Below are positions 35,279 to 46,384 of a stretch of 64,000 bases of DNA, one piece after another. Below the pieces are notes generated by a model. That model did no database searches and was not told the origin of the DNA. It saw only the letters and a program-made list of their open reading frames with translations. Position 1 is the first letter of the stretch. The number at the start of each line of letters is the position of its first letter. The position numbers and the translations under genes were made by a program. The DNA is from Euprymna scolopes (lineage: Eukaryota > Mollusca > Cephalopoda > Sepiida > Sepiolidae): assembly GCA_024364805.1 (NCBI GenBank), contig CM044502.1, positions 10,235,967-10,299,966 on the forward strand. The letters run 5' to 3'.

Positions 35279-36264
35279 TATATAAATCTCACCTTTCTAT
35301 TTTAATTATGTATGCATGTATGTTTGTACGTTTTGCTAAAACTTTCGACAAAGCGACAGATTTTCACTAGATTGGCAAAAAACATTAATTCCTTAATTAG
35401 CCACTTTTCTACAAGGAGCAGTCGCTTTTTTCGCCGATATTTTCGAACGCCATCCCCTCTTTTTGATCGACTAGCCTTAATTTAAACCTTCGCTGCTTCC
35501 GGGTTTGGCGAATGGACGCAACGACAATGACGTCATGTTTTTTTTCACGTTCTTTTCCTCCTTCGCGGTACGGGTTTGAGCCTGCCTGCCAACACAACAC
35601 CCTACACACCTCAAAAAACCCAGGCATCTCAACACGCACCTCAAAAATGGGCACGAACGCTTGTGTTCGTCCACGAAATTTTTTTGCATCGGGGTTCTTG
35701 CGTCAATTAGAGTCCGCTAGTAGTTTTTCGCATACTTCGCAAACCGTAATATCTCGCATTCGCAAACGGAATCCTTTCTCTCCTTAATTTTTTTACCGAG
35801 TTAAACAAAATTCCCACCGTGCCGTCGTCTCTGTTTGTCTTTTGCGTATAAATAAAGCGAAACTATTCGAATGCAAACGCTTGGTCTTCGGGCTAGGTAA
35901 TATCTGTTCTTTAATTGGTCCTTGGTCAATTTAGGGGAAACCCTTCATACTGAGACAATAACTATTTTTTTAGGATACTTCCCCCTTTTCAGGGGAGCTG
36001 GTTTAAAAACATGTGTCTAAGTTGCTTTTGTGCGAGGTTTAAAAGCAACGCTATTTCTGCGAGTATCTTTTGCTTTTGACTGACTACTTTAAATTTGAAC
36101 GCTTGAGATTTCCGTTCGCGTCATGGAGTAGCGGTGAGACTTTCATTTTCTTTTTGGCGTTCTCGTCACGGGTTCGGGCCTGCCTGCCTACTACCACTTT
36201 TTTTCTTCTTTTTTGATCAACACACATCTCTAAACACCCGGGCAACGCCGGGCACGCAGGCTAG
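35279..36264 (+). mobile_element. Fused HelA-HelF Helitron
   Basis: HelA body from about 35279 (AAATCTCACC, then ACTTTCGACAAAGCGACAG and TACAAGGAGCAGTCGC) through a tRNA-like GGTTTGAGCCTGCC. The expected HelA 3' hairpin near 35620 is reduced to remnants. HelF follows (CGTATAAATAAAGCGAAACT, then GGGGAGCTGGTTT, a second tRNA-like GGTTCGGGCCTGCC) and ends CCGGGCAACGCCGGGCAC, then CTAG|T at 36261-36264. The same A then F order occurs as separate abutting copies at 39397-41998. Confidence 0.8.
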
Positions 36265-36699
36265 TTATGAATAAAACGCAGAGTGACTCCTTACGAAAAC
36301 ATGTCCACAAACAAATTCATTAATTTTCCCGCTTGTATCTGTTCTAGTCTTTCTCGGAGGAGTGAAATCCTTTTCAACTAAAGCAGTTTTTATTTTTCTC
36401 CCATCCAGAGTGCCACCTTTTAGGACGATGGATATCCTTTACATACATCTTTGCCTTTGTGGGCCGCCAGATAAGTAGGGATTTGTTAATAAAATTCAAA
36501 AACCTGTCTGCGAGCCAACCATATTTTGTAGGCGTAAACTTCTATTTCTCTGTGACTGGTCCACAAGGTTTCAGTCCTGAACCATCTTTGTTTTGCCAAA
36601 ATTCAATATGTGGGGGCACTTTGGCGATTGTCTTTTCAGTAGGAGAATGTGATCGTGAATTGGTTTTAAACTTACCAACCTTAACCAAATTATTATCTA
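36265..36699. other. No recognised gene
   Basis: Open on both strands over short stretches, without recognisable domains. Confidence 0.35.
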
Positions 36700-36790
36700 A
36701 GGGTGTGTTAGTGGTCAAGTAGTTAATGAAACGGAATGACGCCCTGCGTATTCTATGTTCGAACCCAGTTCTTTCCACAAAATTTCACCT
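36700..36790 (+). mobile_element. Possible tRNA-like SINE head
   Basis: Box A-like TTAGTGGTCAAGTAG (about 36707) and box B-like TGTTCGAACCC (about 36757) are 50 bases apart, as in many tRNA-derived SINE heads. No tail is recognised downstream and no true tRNA fold is evident. Confidence 0.45.
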
Positions 36791-38425
36791 AGAATTTTGG
36801 CAGCCTACAAGTGTTCCTATGTTATTCAAGAATAATATCGGGGAAAATATTGCAATAATAGGATATACGGATTCATGCGATATAATGATTTATGGGTGTG
36901 TCCTAACTATGTAAATAAGTGTTTCAAGGTCATTTACGATTGGCGATAAAATAGACTTTCAGACAACATAACTGGGCAAGTCAAACCTAGACTGAAGAGT
37001 ATTTGCATCGCAAATGTTTGGACTGCAGAAGTAACTGTTCATTTTACAAATAACTAGAAGGAAGACCCAACGGGGCTCAAGATTGCACGAGGATCACTCG
37101 TCTATACTTTTTCACTAACTATAAAAAGATAACAGCTTTGATATCACTATTTCAACAATATTGACATTAAATTAATTAATAGTAATTAATTTGTCCTTTT
37201 TTGTTTTATTTTACTTCATTCGAAGTGCTCAGAAATCAAGGGGCCCACTACCTGGAGCTAACCCTTGAACTCTATATGAGATACATAGATATTCGAATGT
37301 TTCATTAAAGTTCTTTATCTCTCAGACACTAAGTTAGTAAATAAATTTAGAACATAATTTTTCTCTCCCCAATTAACCATTTTCATATGTTGTAGTATAC
37401 CTTTTGTTTTGGTTTCTCGGTCTTACTGGATTCCAGGACAAAATTCATCTGGTCTGGTTGAGTATCCAGCTTCGTTCTGTTACTTGAGGTAACATCACTC
37501 GGAGAAGGTGCACCATTCCTCGTAAAAGCTAATGTGAGTTAGCATAGAAATGGGATCTTTTTGGGGCAGAGAATAGTATGTAATTTTGAATATTTAGTCG
37601 GGGTTTATTCTCGAGAAAGGTATCCCCATGCCAGGTTGTTCTGGCAAACCCCTGTACATGAGACCTTAGGCACTCGAGGATATTGTCTAGTTGGCATTCA
37701 AGTTCTTTCCGTCTGACTGCAATATTGCATGTCTAATTAAACCTATGATAACCGATCACGTATTCTGCAGCGTTATCCATTAGACAAGTCCACAAAAAAG
37801 CATGGGACAAATCTTCAAACAGATTGATAGCGGAATAAGCAGACCGACAAGTAGAACTAATGAATTTGATAGGTATTTGTAGAAATATTAAAAAAAATAA
37901 ATCGAAAACCCAACAGTCTGTACATCATCTACATTGCAAGCATCATTCAATATTCGCAATAGTTGTGTCTAAATCGAAATCCGAAAGAGCGAGTAGAAAA
38001 TCTATTTACAAAAAGCACAGATACAAAAAGGGGGGGGGGCGACAGAAACATTTCACGTGAGATTAAAGAGCCGAAGCGGCGGGAGTTGAACGTCATCAAT
38101 CATTTTGTCTTGGTTCAATTAGACGTGCAATAGCTTGACGTTCGATTACATCGAGATGCTATCGAATTTATTAATGGCACATTCAATTGGCGTCTATGTA
38201 AAAAGTGACGTTGTCTATACAAGAAAGGTTCGCTATTTACCTACGTCTTGATCGCTTTCTTATCTATACAAAACTATTGCTATTTGCCGAATTAGGGGAT
38301 ATCAGTATATTTTAACAACTATTTTAATCTGATGTCGAAAACAAAACGTCTAAAAGATATAACAAATTGGTCAGAATAGCAAAAAGGTAATATTGGCAAG
38401 CATTTATGAATTTATTTAATTCTTA
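36791..38425. other. No recognised feature
   Basis: 1.6 kb without exon, Helitron terminus or shared repeat. A G-run lies at 38029-38038. Confidence 0.4.
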
Positions 38426-38690
38426 CTAACAGGGTGACCCGACGTTGACCGGGTTCATTGATGAGCAACAAATGTTAAACTCATATTTTTATTGGTATCG
38501 AAATAAGTGTCATCACCCATGTATAAATAAAATCAATTGATTGCCTGCTGTAGTTGGGGACCCACGTGATGAACCAGAAGGAAGCTTCTCATGTCTACCC
38601 CCAGAAACTTTGTTCACAATACGTTGTAGTTTAGAGTTCACTGTAGAGAATTTATAGTTGATTTTATGAAGTTATATGCCTGGCCTTACA
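38426..38690 (-). mobile_element. HelB-like remnant
   Basis: Minus-strand 3' end with hairpin CCCGGTCAACGTCGGGTCAC and a mutated CTAG at about 38426. Only the 3' part is recognised (the GTAGAGAATTTATAGTTG block is near 38643). It fades before the (TA)n region. Confidence 0.6.
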
Positions 38691-38823
38691 GCTTATCTGC
38701 TTGTGGAGTGATAATAGTTTGAATTTAAGTTATATATATAATAAATGTGTATTGTCTTTTTAAATAAATAGAAAAATAATTTTAATATGAATATCAATAC
38801 AAAAAAAAATTGAAGTGTGTATG

Positions 38824-38825
<2 letters not shown>

Positions 38826-38873
<48 letters not shown>

Positions 38874-38952
38874 TTATTATAAACAAACTTGAAGTAGTCT
38901 CTGAAATGAGCAGATGTCCCACAATTATTGAGCTGAATTATAGGAATAGAAG

Positions 38953-39038
<86 letters not shown>
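38826..39038. repeat. Two long (TA)n microsatellites
   Basis: (TA)n at about 38826-38869 and 38957-39037, separated by 85 bp of non-repeat sequence. They give the YIYIYI-type open frames on both strands. Confidence 0.95.
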
Positions 39039-39041
<3 letters not shown>

Positions 39042-39396
39042 ATTAATCATTTTACTTTCGTTCACTCGGACCTGGAATAATTTGGCGGCCAAATAATTCG
39101 AAATGCTATTGAATTTATTAATGCCACATTAAATTAACGTCCATACACAAGATGATTTCGTTCGTCGTATTTACATGAGATTCGTTATATATCTACGCTC
39201 CAACAGCTATTACATATACACATTCTGATTGATATCCTGCTGAAAACAAGTGTCGGTTTTCACGCACACCGATGTGTATATATATACTTTTATATACTCG
39301 TGTTGTCGTCGACATTGGGAACACAGTTTCTACTGATCTGCTGTTAAACCCACTTTGACGTCGATAGGTTTGATAAAGGTTTATTCTTATATATTA
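39039..39396. other. No recognised feature
   Basis: Spacer before the four-element Helitron array. Confidence 0.4.
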
Positions 39397-40092
39397 CTGG
39401 CGGGGTGCCCGGCATTGCCCGGGTGTTGGTAAGTGTCTGTGTTGATTGAAAAAAAAAATGGTTATAAGCAGGCAGGCAGCCTCGAACCCGCGATTCGAAG
39501 ACGGAAAAGAGAGCGAAAGAGAACCTGACATCTTACCGCTACGCCATGACGCGAGCGGAAGTGTAAGGCGTTCAAATTTAGTGATGTCAATCAAGGAAGA
39601 AAAGAAGCAAAAAATAAGTTAGTATCATGCACGCGCAGAAATTAACGTCTGGCTGGAGGCCAGTATAGCTTTTCGCCGTATTTTTATCTCAAGGATGTTG
39701 GGGAAAACTAGCTCCCCTCCAAAAACAGGAAACTCTAGCAGTGTCCTCATGAATATCGATTGTCTGATATGTAGGGTTTCTCTCACATTGATCAAAGCTA
39801 AATGCCATCAAGACGTCCCGGCCAGGAAGGCAAGGAGGGGCTCGTGTTTGCTTCTATCAGTTTCCCTTTATTTATACGAAAAAGATAAACACTGGAAAGA
39901 CAAGACGAAGCGAGTTTTTTTTTCTTTTAAAGAAGATCAAAATAAAGATAAACAATGCCAATTTCTGAATCTGAGATATTATAATCAAGGAAATATAAGG
40001 AAACTTCTCCCGACGCGAGAACCTCCCCCCAAAAAAGCCTTTTGCACACATGCACAAACGCACGTGGTCATTTTTTTCTTTTATATATTAGA
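39397..40092 (-). mobile_element. Helitron HelF, array member 4
   Basis: 3' end with CCCGGGCAATGCCGGGCAC and CCAG|T at 39397 (CTAG mutated). The 5' end TCTAATATATAAAAG is at 40092. Minus strand: tRNA-like box A TGGCGTAGCGGTAAGA (about 39531-39546) and box B GGGTTCGAGGCTGCC (about 39475). The middle shares GTATAAATAAAGGGAAACT and GGGGAGCTAGTTTTCC with the fused copy at 35279-36264. Confidence 0.8.
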
Positions 40093-40652
40093 CTAGTCTG
40101 GATGCTTGGCGTTGCCCGAGTGTTTGACGGTGTGTATTGAGCAAATACAAAAAAAAAACGTTGTAGTAAGTAAACAGGCAGGCTTGACCCGTAATGTGAA
40201 GGCAGAAAAAGGTGAGGTGTGTGTAATGGCGATGGTTGAGCAAAAAAAAAAAAATAAATAAATAAATAATGGAAAATTGCGAGCGAAAACAAAAATGAAT
40301 AAACAAAATTAGGAGTAGTAAGCAGAGGAAAAAGAGGTGAAAGAAAACAAGACCTCTTATCGATGACCCTCCCGTGGTTATGACGTCACAGGCGGTCGAA
40401 ATAACGCCATTTATGCAAGCTTTGAATGACTTGCAAAAAAAAATGTCAGCGAAAAAAAAAAACAACCCTCCCTGTAGAAAACTGCCCAGTTGAGGGTAAA
40501 GGAATTAATGTTTTTGGCCATTTTTCATATTTGCCGTCCGAAGTGTCGAGCTTCAAAAAGATAGCAATCTCGTGAAAATTCTTCGCCTCTCTGAAAAGTT
40601 TTAAGCAGACATACATATATATATTTAAAGACAGGTGAGATTTATATTATAG
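40093..40652 (-). mobile_element. Helitron HelA, array member 3
   Basis: 3' CTAG at 40093-40096 touches the HelF 5' end with no spacer (CTAG|TC). Hairpin GGGCAACGCCAAGCA. The body has GGGCAGTTTTCTACAGGG and the TTTTCAGAGAGGCG block in minus reading. The 5' end TCTATAATATAAATCTCACC is at 40652. It has extra sequence near 40230-40330 compared with other HelA copies. Confidence 0.85.
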
Positions 40653-41478
40653 ACTAGCGAGGATGCCCGGCATTGTACGGGTGTTTGGAGGTATGTGTGT
40701 GTTGGGGGTAGATCAAATGAAAATGGGCCAAGCAATAACCCTGTTTAAATATGATAAAATAAAACAATAAAAAACTATGTTTAACTTTAAAAAAAGTGTT
40801 GACAGGTAGGTAGGATCGAACCCGAAGCCTTGAGGCGTAGGTGGAAAAAAGTGTGAAAAGAAAAAACCTGACATGTTACCGCTAGGGCAACATGGGAGAA
40901 GTGCAAAATGTTTCAATTTGAGGATTAAAAACAATTGTAAGCTGCGTGGATTTAATGAGGTCAAATATCATGCAATAGATTGAATAAAATCCTGCAGTGA
41001 ATTTTTACTGCGAGACAGTTTTTTGGGTCTGTTTACCTAACTTTGGCTGCGAGGTAGTTTTTCTTGTTTTGTTTCCCCAAGATGTTGGTGTAGGAAAACA
41101 GCTCCCCATTTAAAGGGGAGTGTCCAATCGAATAGCAATTGTCTGATATAAGAGGTTTCCACCACATTGATCAAAAGCTGATTGCTTTCTGGACGATTCC
41201 GTGACGAAAGCCGAGAATCGATCTCTGTTTCAGTTTAGTTTCACTGTATTTATACTAAAAAGCCGAACACATTTGAGAGAAGCTAAAATAGCAAGACTTT
41301 TGTAATAGTCGATGTAAATAAATCTAGAAGCAACGAACGTTCGCAAATCTTAGATATTATTATTTAGACGGTATATAACAAGTTTTACAAAAATAGCAAC
41401 CCACCCGAGAAGCCCGGTATAAAAGCCTCTGGCGGATATACAGAAAAATGCACACGCACACATACACACACATTTTCG

Positions 41479-41571
<93 letters not shown>
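40653..41571 (-). mobile_element. Helitron HelF, array member 2
   Basis: 3' CTAG at 40653-40656 again abuts the neighbour directly. tRNA-like box A CCCTAGCGGTAAC (about 40879) and box B GGGTTCGATCCTACC (about 40809) on the minus strand. The 5' side ends in a 90-bp (TA)n expansion (about 41481-41570), then TC. The middle parallels member 4, including GGGGAGCTGTTTTCC. Confidence 0.8.
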
Positions 41572-41998
41572 TAGCCTGGATGCCGGGTGTTTGTAGGAGT
41601 GTTGAGAAAAGAAAAAAAGTTGTAATAGGCAGGCAGGCAGGCAGGCTCGAACCCGTACCGCGGAGGAGAAAAAGAAACTGAAAAAAGTTACGCATTAGCT
41701 GTTGCATTCATCGCAAAACCTGAAGTGACTTATGTTTAAATTAAGGCAAACCACTCGAAAAGAGGCGATAGCTTTCTAAAATATCTGCGAAAAAAAGTGA
41801 CCCCTCCCTGAAGACAACTGCCCAGTTGAGGGTGAAGGAATTAATGTTTTGGTCTAATATTTCGATATTTGTCGTCCGAAGGGTCGAGCTACACAGTGCT
41901 ACTTATCTATTGAAATCCGTCGCCTCTGTCGAAACTATTTACTAGATATACAAACATATATACTTACATTTAAACAGACAGGTTAGATCTATATTATA
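41572..41998 (-). mobile_element. Helitron HelA, array member 1
   Basis: 3' CTAG at 41572-41575 touches member 2 (CTAG|TC). The hairpin is shortened. tRNA-like box B GGGTTCGAGCCTGCC is near 41647. The body has the expected CAACTGGGCAGTTGTCTTC block. The 5' end is near 41998 (TTATAATATAGATCTAACC). Confidence 0.8.
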
Positions 41999-42476
41999 AA
42001 AGATAACTGTCGATGAAAACATAAGGACATATTACTATTTAACGTGTGAAGGGAGAGAAATCCAACAAGAGCCAGATGGTATAGTCGACTGAGAAAGAAC
42101 AATAGAAAAAAGAAAACATACTGAAGATGGAGTGTAACCATGAAATATATTTGTGTTATAAATTTCAAACAAGTAAAATATTTGTTTGTTTTCCTTAAAT
42201 TACGTTGTGAGTTGGCTTTCAAGCGCACTTGATGCATATCTTACTTTATTCAAATTGAACCAACATTTCTATATGGAATTCACGCCCTTGACGTACACCT
42301 TTTTGTTTAGCACTTTGACGTCATAGGAATATCTTATTGTGATTCTAAAACAAACTCGGTTTATCTTATTTACATTCCAAATTGGTTTACCATCAATGAT
42401 ACCAAATTCCATTACGACTCAAACTAATTGTATTTTCCAACGTTTTTTATTTTGTCATCCAAACATTTTCTTTGGT
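41999..42476. other. No recognised feature
   Basis: Spacer between the Helitron array and a SINE. Confidence 0.4.
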
Positions 42477-42768
42477 TGTTGGCGCAGTGGATAGAGACGT
42501 TGGATCTCTACGGTTCCGGGTGAACATTGTTTGAAGATGGCGGTTTCAATCCTAGCCAAAGCCGTCTAGATGCTTAGTTGGGTGAAACGTATTGAGACGA
42601 CAACAATCATGGAAAACAATAATTACTGAGTATGCGGTTTAGAGACTAAGTATTCCTATCCCGTCACGGTTTATCACCTGATGAAGGCCGGAGGAATAGT
42701 TGGCCGAAACGTCGTGAAACAACTAGAAGACGAGGATAATAGTCCCCAAATAAATAAATAAATTAATA
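42477..42768 (+). mobile_element. tRNA-derived SINE
   Basis: Box A TGGCGCAGTGGATAGAG (42480-42496) and box B GGTTTCAATCC (42542-42552), a good polymerase III head. The tail at about 42677-42715 (CCTGATGAAGGCCGGAGG, then CCGAAACGTCGTG) matches the tail of the minus-strand SINE at 1975-2300. It ends in an ATAAATAAATAAATT run. The best-preserved SINE of the window. Confidence 0.8.
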
Positions 42769-42922
42769 TATTTTATTTGAATGTTTTCTATTTCATATAA
42801 TCTCCATCTTTATACAATAATAATACTAATAATAATAATAATCGCTTCGGTGATTAACGGTGTCCGGGAGTTTCCTCATGAAATAGAGCAACACCGGGAC
42901 GGGGTTAGGTAGCGTTCGATAA

Positions 42923-43290
42923 ATTCCTTAAAAGCCATACACATATAGTAGGTTAGAAGAAACTTGTGTATACATCATCACAATGGTAAAATGTAAATTC
43001 CTTGAAAGTCATACAAATATATCAGGTTATTAGCTTAATAGCGTATATACATGGTGACCGCGAAAAAAACAGAGGACATTCAATTGTTTTTCTGAACAGT
43101 TTGCAGTCAACGGAGAAAAAAAGGCCAAAGACCTTAGTGTTTTGATGTGATGTTTTGAATATAATAAACTAGTTATGACCAAAGTTTCATTTGATTCGGG
43201 CAAAACACTAAGAAACAGGGCCTAATTAGAGTGTGGGCCCGTTTATTGGGGGGGGGGGAGGTCACCCTGTATAACCACAATGGTAAGATG
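42923..43290 (+). repeat. Two-unit tandem repeat split by a MITE
   Basis: Unit 1 (about 42923-42993) and unit 2 (about 42994-43049, resuming at 43270-43290) share ATTCCTTAAAAGCCATACA and CACAATGGTAAAATG in near forms. The mariner MITE sits inside unit 2, so unit 1 gives the uninterrupted order. Confidence 0.65.
43050..43269. mobile_element. Mariner-type MITE, copy 2
   Basis: 220 bp from CATGGTGACC to GGTCACCCTG with TA on both sides. Inverse of 8745-8963, with the same internal blocks and the same G-run next to one end. Confidence 0.8.
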
Positions 43291-43445
43291 TTTTAAAATG
43301 ATCAGAAATAATTACCTAAATGAAAATGTTTTAAAACAATTTCGAGACATTTACTAAATTATATGTATCAAGAAGTAAAAAGAATAAGTTTACAAGTCAA
43401 AAGCTTTTGCAAAGTTAATATTTATATAGTAATCATAACCAAATG

Positions 43446-43797
43446 AAAAAGGGCCCTGTCGGTGGGGCAGTTGATTACGCCGATTCCCCCTCCCTCTGCA
43501 GAGGGTAAAAGTCCCTCAATGGGGATCCTTAAACTCTATCCAGTGGTGAGGCCCCAGCTTGTGGGCTTTGGGGAGTGTGGAGCCACTCTTTAATCACCAT
43601 TGCTCCCAGGTCCACTCTGACCTGGAGTGGTAGTACCTGTTAGGGTCCCAACTATGGTTTAAATAGAAACCGACGTGAAAACAACAAATATATTCTATAA
43701 AAAAAATTTTTTCAAAATCTTTGGATTCGGCATTAAATAACCCGAAAAGGGTTGATATGCCGTAAAGCAAAAACAACCAACCAACCAAATGAAAAAG
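43446..43797. mobile_element. Retroposon-like element with CCAA-rich tail
   Basis: Locally GC-rich 5' part (GGGCCCTGTCGGTGGGGCAG), then a body ending GGGTTGATATGCCGTAAAGC followed by AAAAACAACCAACCAACC. The unique composition and repeating tail suggest a SINE-like insertion, but tRNA boxes are not clear. Confidence 0.5.
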
Positions 43798-43919
43798 TTC
43801 AACACAACCAAGATAGAAAATAGAGCTCGTCATAGAAAAACACAATTCAAGCCTGTAAATTATATTTGAATTTATTGTTAGACATGGTACTAAGATAAGA
43901 AATACTAAAACATTAAGAT

Positions 43920-44041
43920 TTCCTTAATCCGCGAAGTTTCAAAGAAATACGTTATTTTTATCAGAAGAAAGGTGTACGTTATCATGATATATTTCCTCTG
44001 ATGAGAAGACTCGTTTCTTTGAAACTCCGCGGATTAAGGAA
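43920..44041. other. Imperfect 122-nt hairpin
   Basis: The left arm starts TTCCTTAATCCGCG and continues to a TTTCAAAGAAA block; the right arm is its inverse with one small difference over 28 bases (TTTCTTTGAAACTCCGCGG). The inner part also pairs partly (TCAGAAGAAAG against TTTCCTCTGA). The size and shape suit either a tiny foldback element or a microRNA-type precursor. Confidence 0.75.
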
Positions 44042-44736
44042 CTTTACATATTTGCGTATCATGTCGAACAATCAATTCATGTAGATTATAATTTAAAGAC
44101 TTAACTTGTGTTATTATCTTTTCTCCCTCCTCCCTTTTTCTCTCTCTCTTACATTATATGCAGGTATGTATTACTTTATATGATTGCTAATAAACGTGAT
44201 AGATGTGCACGCCGAAAATATATTGCGTTTCACCATCACCAACACATAAAGCCATGTAAAGGCACTCCGGCCGCTTATAAAGTATGATGCAATTCTCCCT
44301 TTGGAACGTCTTATCAATAATTACTGTTTATATTGTGCTTAATGTGACGACAGCAGCGAATTTGTTTAACGTTCTATCGTTCAGTCGTATAAGTAATGCG
44401 CGCACTTGACTGCTGGCAGTTTGTTGTAGGTCGTTAGTCATGAATCGTTTCTTGCAGCTAATAGTGATAAATTCTAATTGGTTATATCACCGATCGATTC
44501 GTCGCGATAGGCTTAATTTAATGAGCAAGACCCGTAAAAGCATATAACGCTCGTTCTGAAGAATAGAACGTGAGGAATTATGGCGTTTCGAAAATCGTTT
44601 TCTTCTGTAAATGGATCGTTTAGAAATGCATGGTAAATATCTAGACCGCCCTTATCAGCCTTTGCAGATAGTTCAAAATTAACAAATAGAAACAACGCTC
44701 TATCCGTAATTTTGTGTAGTTTGTAATATTAAACAA
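44042..44736. other. No recognised gene
   Basis: Unique-looking. A pyrimidine-rich run lies at about 44122-44150. Confidence 0.4.
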
Positions 44737-45133
44737 TTAGCCTGGATGCTCGGCGTTGCCGGGGAGTTTGGTGGTGTACGTTGAGCAAAAAAGAAGAAAA
44801 AAGTGATAGTAGGCAGGCAGGCTCGAATCCCACCGCGAGGGAGGAAAAGAAAATGCCCCTCCCCCAAAAAAAGTAGAACGTGACCCCCCACCGGAAGGAA
44901 TGCAGGCTTAAATTAAGGCTTATATTTTCGAAAGTCATCCCCGCTTTTCGATTGAAAAGCGAAAAAAGCGACCCCTCTCTGTAGAAAAGTACTGTTTAGA
45001 GTGAATGAATTAATGTTTTTAGCCAAATTTTTGTATATTTGGCCTCCGAAAGGTCGAGCTTCAAAAGTATACCAATCTCATAAAAATCTGTCGCCTCTAT
45101 CAAAAGTTTTAGGCAGACAAGGTCTATTGTAGA
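44737..45133 (-). mobile_element. Non-autonomous Helitron, HelA
   Basis: 3' hairpin CCCCGGCAACGCCGAGCATC with GCTAA|T at 44737. tRNA-like box B near 44825 in complement. The 5' end A|TCTACAATAGACC at 45133 follows a deletion of the usual ACATAC-rich part. Confidence 0.8.
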
Positions 45134-45151
45134 TATTTATCCTACGGACAT

Positions 45152-45570
45152 TTAAGTTGTATCACGAAAATCTACTCAGATTTACGTCCCTTAGATGAAA
45201 TATTCTGAAACTCTATTTATAATATTGCACTTTGCTTTCTTATAACCAAAGATAATTACAGATCCATAATATTCTTATTATATGCACTCATGAACACATT
45301 TCACAAAAATTATAGGTGACATATTGTCTAATAAGATGAAAAATAATTAAATTAATATCATGTGCATATGTTCAATGCATTACCTTATGTATTTTATATA
45401 TATATTTATAAGTACGGCATACTCTTTCATTGTTTTGACTCTCGAGTATATATCTGACAGTTAATCAACCGAGAACCACATCACTCTGTATAAAAGCATA
45501 TAAGATATCAAAGGATACAGACTCGAAAGTGAAAACAATGAAAAAATTATATATTGCTGTGATGTGAAAA
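45152..45570. repeat. Dispersed repeat J with inner hairpin, copy 1
   Basis: Matches 50038-50400: shared start TTGTATCACGAAAATCT, middle ATTGTCTAATAAGA, and an inverted pair CATTGTTTTGACTCTCGAGT (45428) with its partner ending at 45540. Between the arms is TGTATAAAAGCATATAAGAT, a TATA-like string. A third, 5'-shortened copy is at 58453-58615. Confidence 0.75.
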
Positions 45571-46000
45571 TGAAAATAAAATGTAACTTTTAAAAAATGT
45601 TTTCGGATTTATACTACCAACATGAATAAATAACCCTGAAAATGTTTATTATTTAATTTGCTTTAGAAATAAATAACCAACGAGACAATAAAACGTATTG
45701 TTTTACTAAGTACGTTTTCAACGTCCCATTTTTTTTGTTTTGCGTTTCAATTATCCAAATAAATAATTCTTAGAACGGGCTGGGGGAGAGAATAAATAAG
45801 TTTCTTGATAAAGGTTGTTAACCGAGTAGAGACGGAATTTAAGCCGGGTGAGGATGGAGTAGTAATTGGCTAGAAAAAGGGACAAGAAGTGGAGATAATT
45901 TAGGAAGGCCCAAAGAGAAAGGAGTCCCCCTTTTCTTCTTTTTTTTATAGATGAATGCATTACTAGTCCATTATATGTGAAATATATATATATATATATT
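45571..46000. other. No recognised feature; (TA)n at right edge
   Basis: AT-rich spacer with a short (TA)n run ending at about 46000 next to the hAT-like MITE. Confidence 0.4.
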
Positions 46001-46384
46001 AGTGACGGGACGATTCCAATATTTTTCCCGATTCCGATACAATTACTGATTCATATTTATTATAAATCTCTAAATATTTAACTATAAAATGACTATCTTG
46101 TTCCGATTATTGTAAACACGCATGTTAAATGTGCCTATATTTTCTCAAACGCACACACACAGTTGTGGACGGCTGATCTATAGATTTAAGTCTTACTGGA
46201 AGTTTAAATCAATAAATATTTATTTTATTATGACTACGAACAGTGGAAGATTATTCTTAAATCAAATAAAAATAGTACGTAAAGAATCGGTATTGGCATC
46301 GGAAAATAGGCTCAAATGTTTCCGATTTCGATACCGATTCCGATACCTCAAAAATCTCCAATTCCGTTTAATCGTCCCGACCGT
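46001..46384. mobile_element. hAT-like MITE, copy 1
   Basis: Ends GTGACGGGACGATT on the left and the inverse of CGGTCGGGACGATT on the right. Subterminal CGATTCCGATAC-type repeats appear in both halves. Homologous to 55839-56232. An 8-bp target duplication is not clear, so the superfamily call is tentative. Confidence 0.65.

Noticed and set aside
36459-36914. Small overlapping frames on both strands as a gene
   Set aside because: No domain, no splice pattern and no repeat of the frame elsewhere; lengths are ordinary for chance.
38693-39046. Open frames rich in YIYIYI, also at 6709, 11588, 17318 and 41448
   Set aside because: Direct translation of (TA)n microsatellites on both strands.
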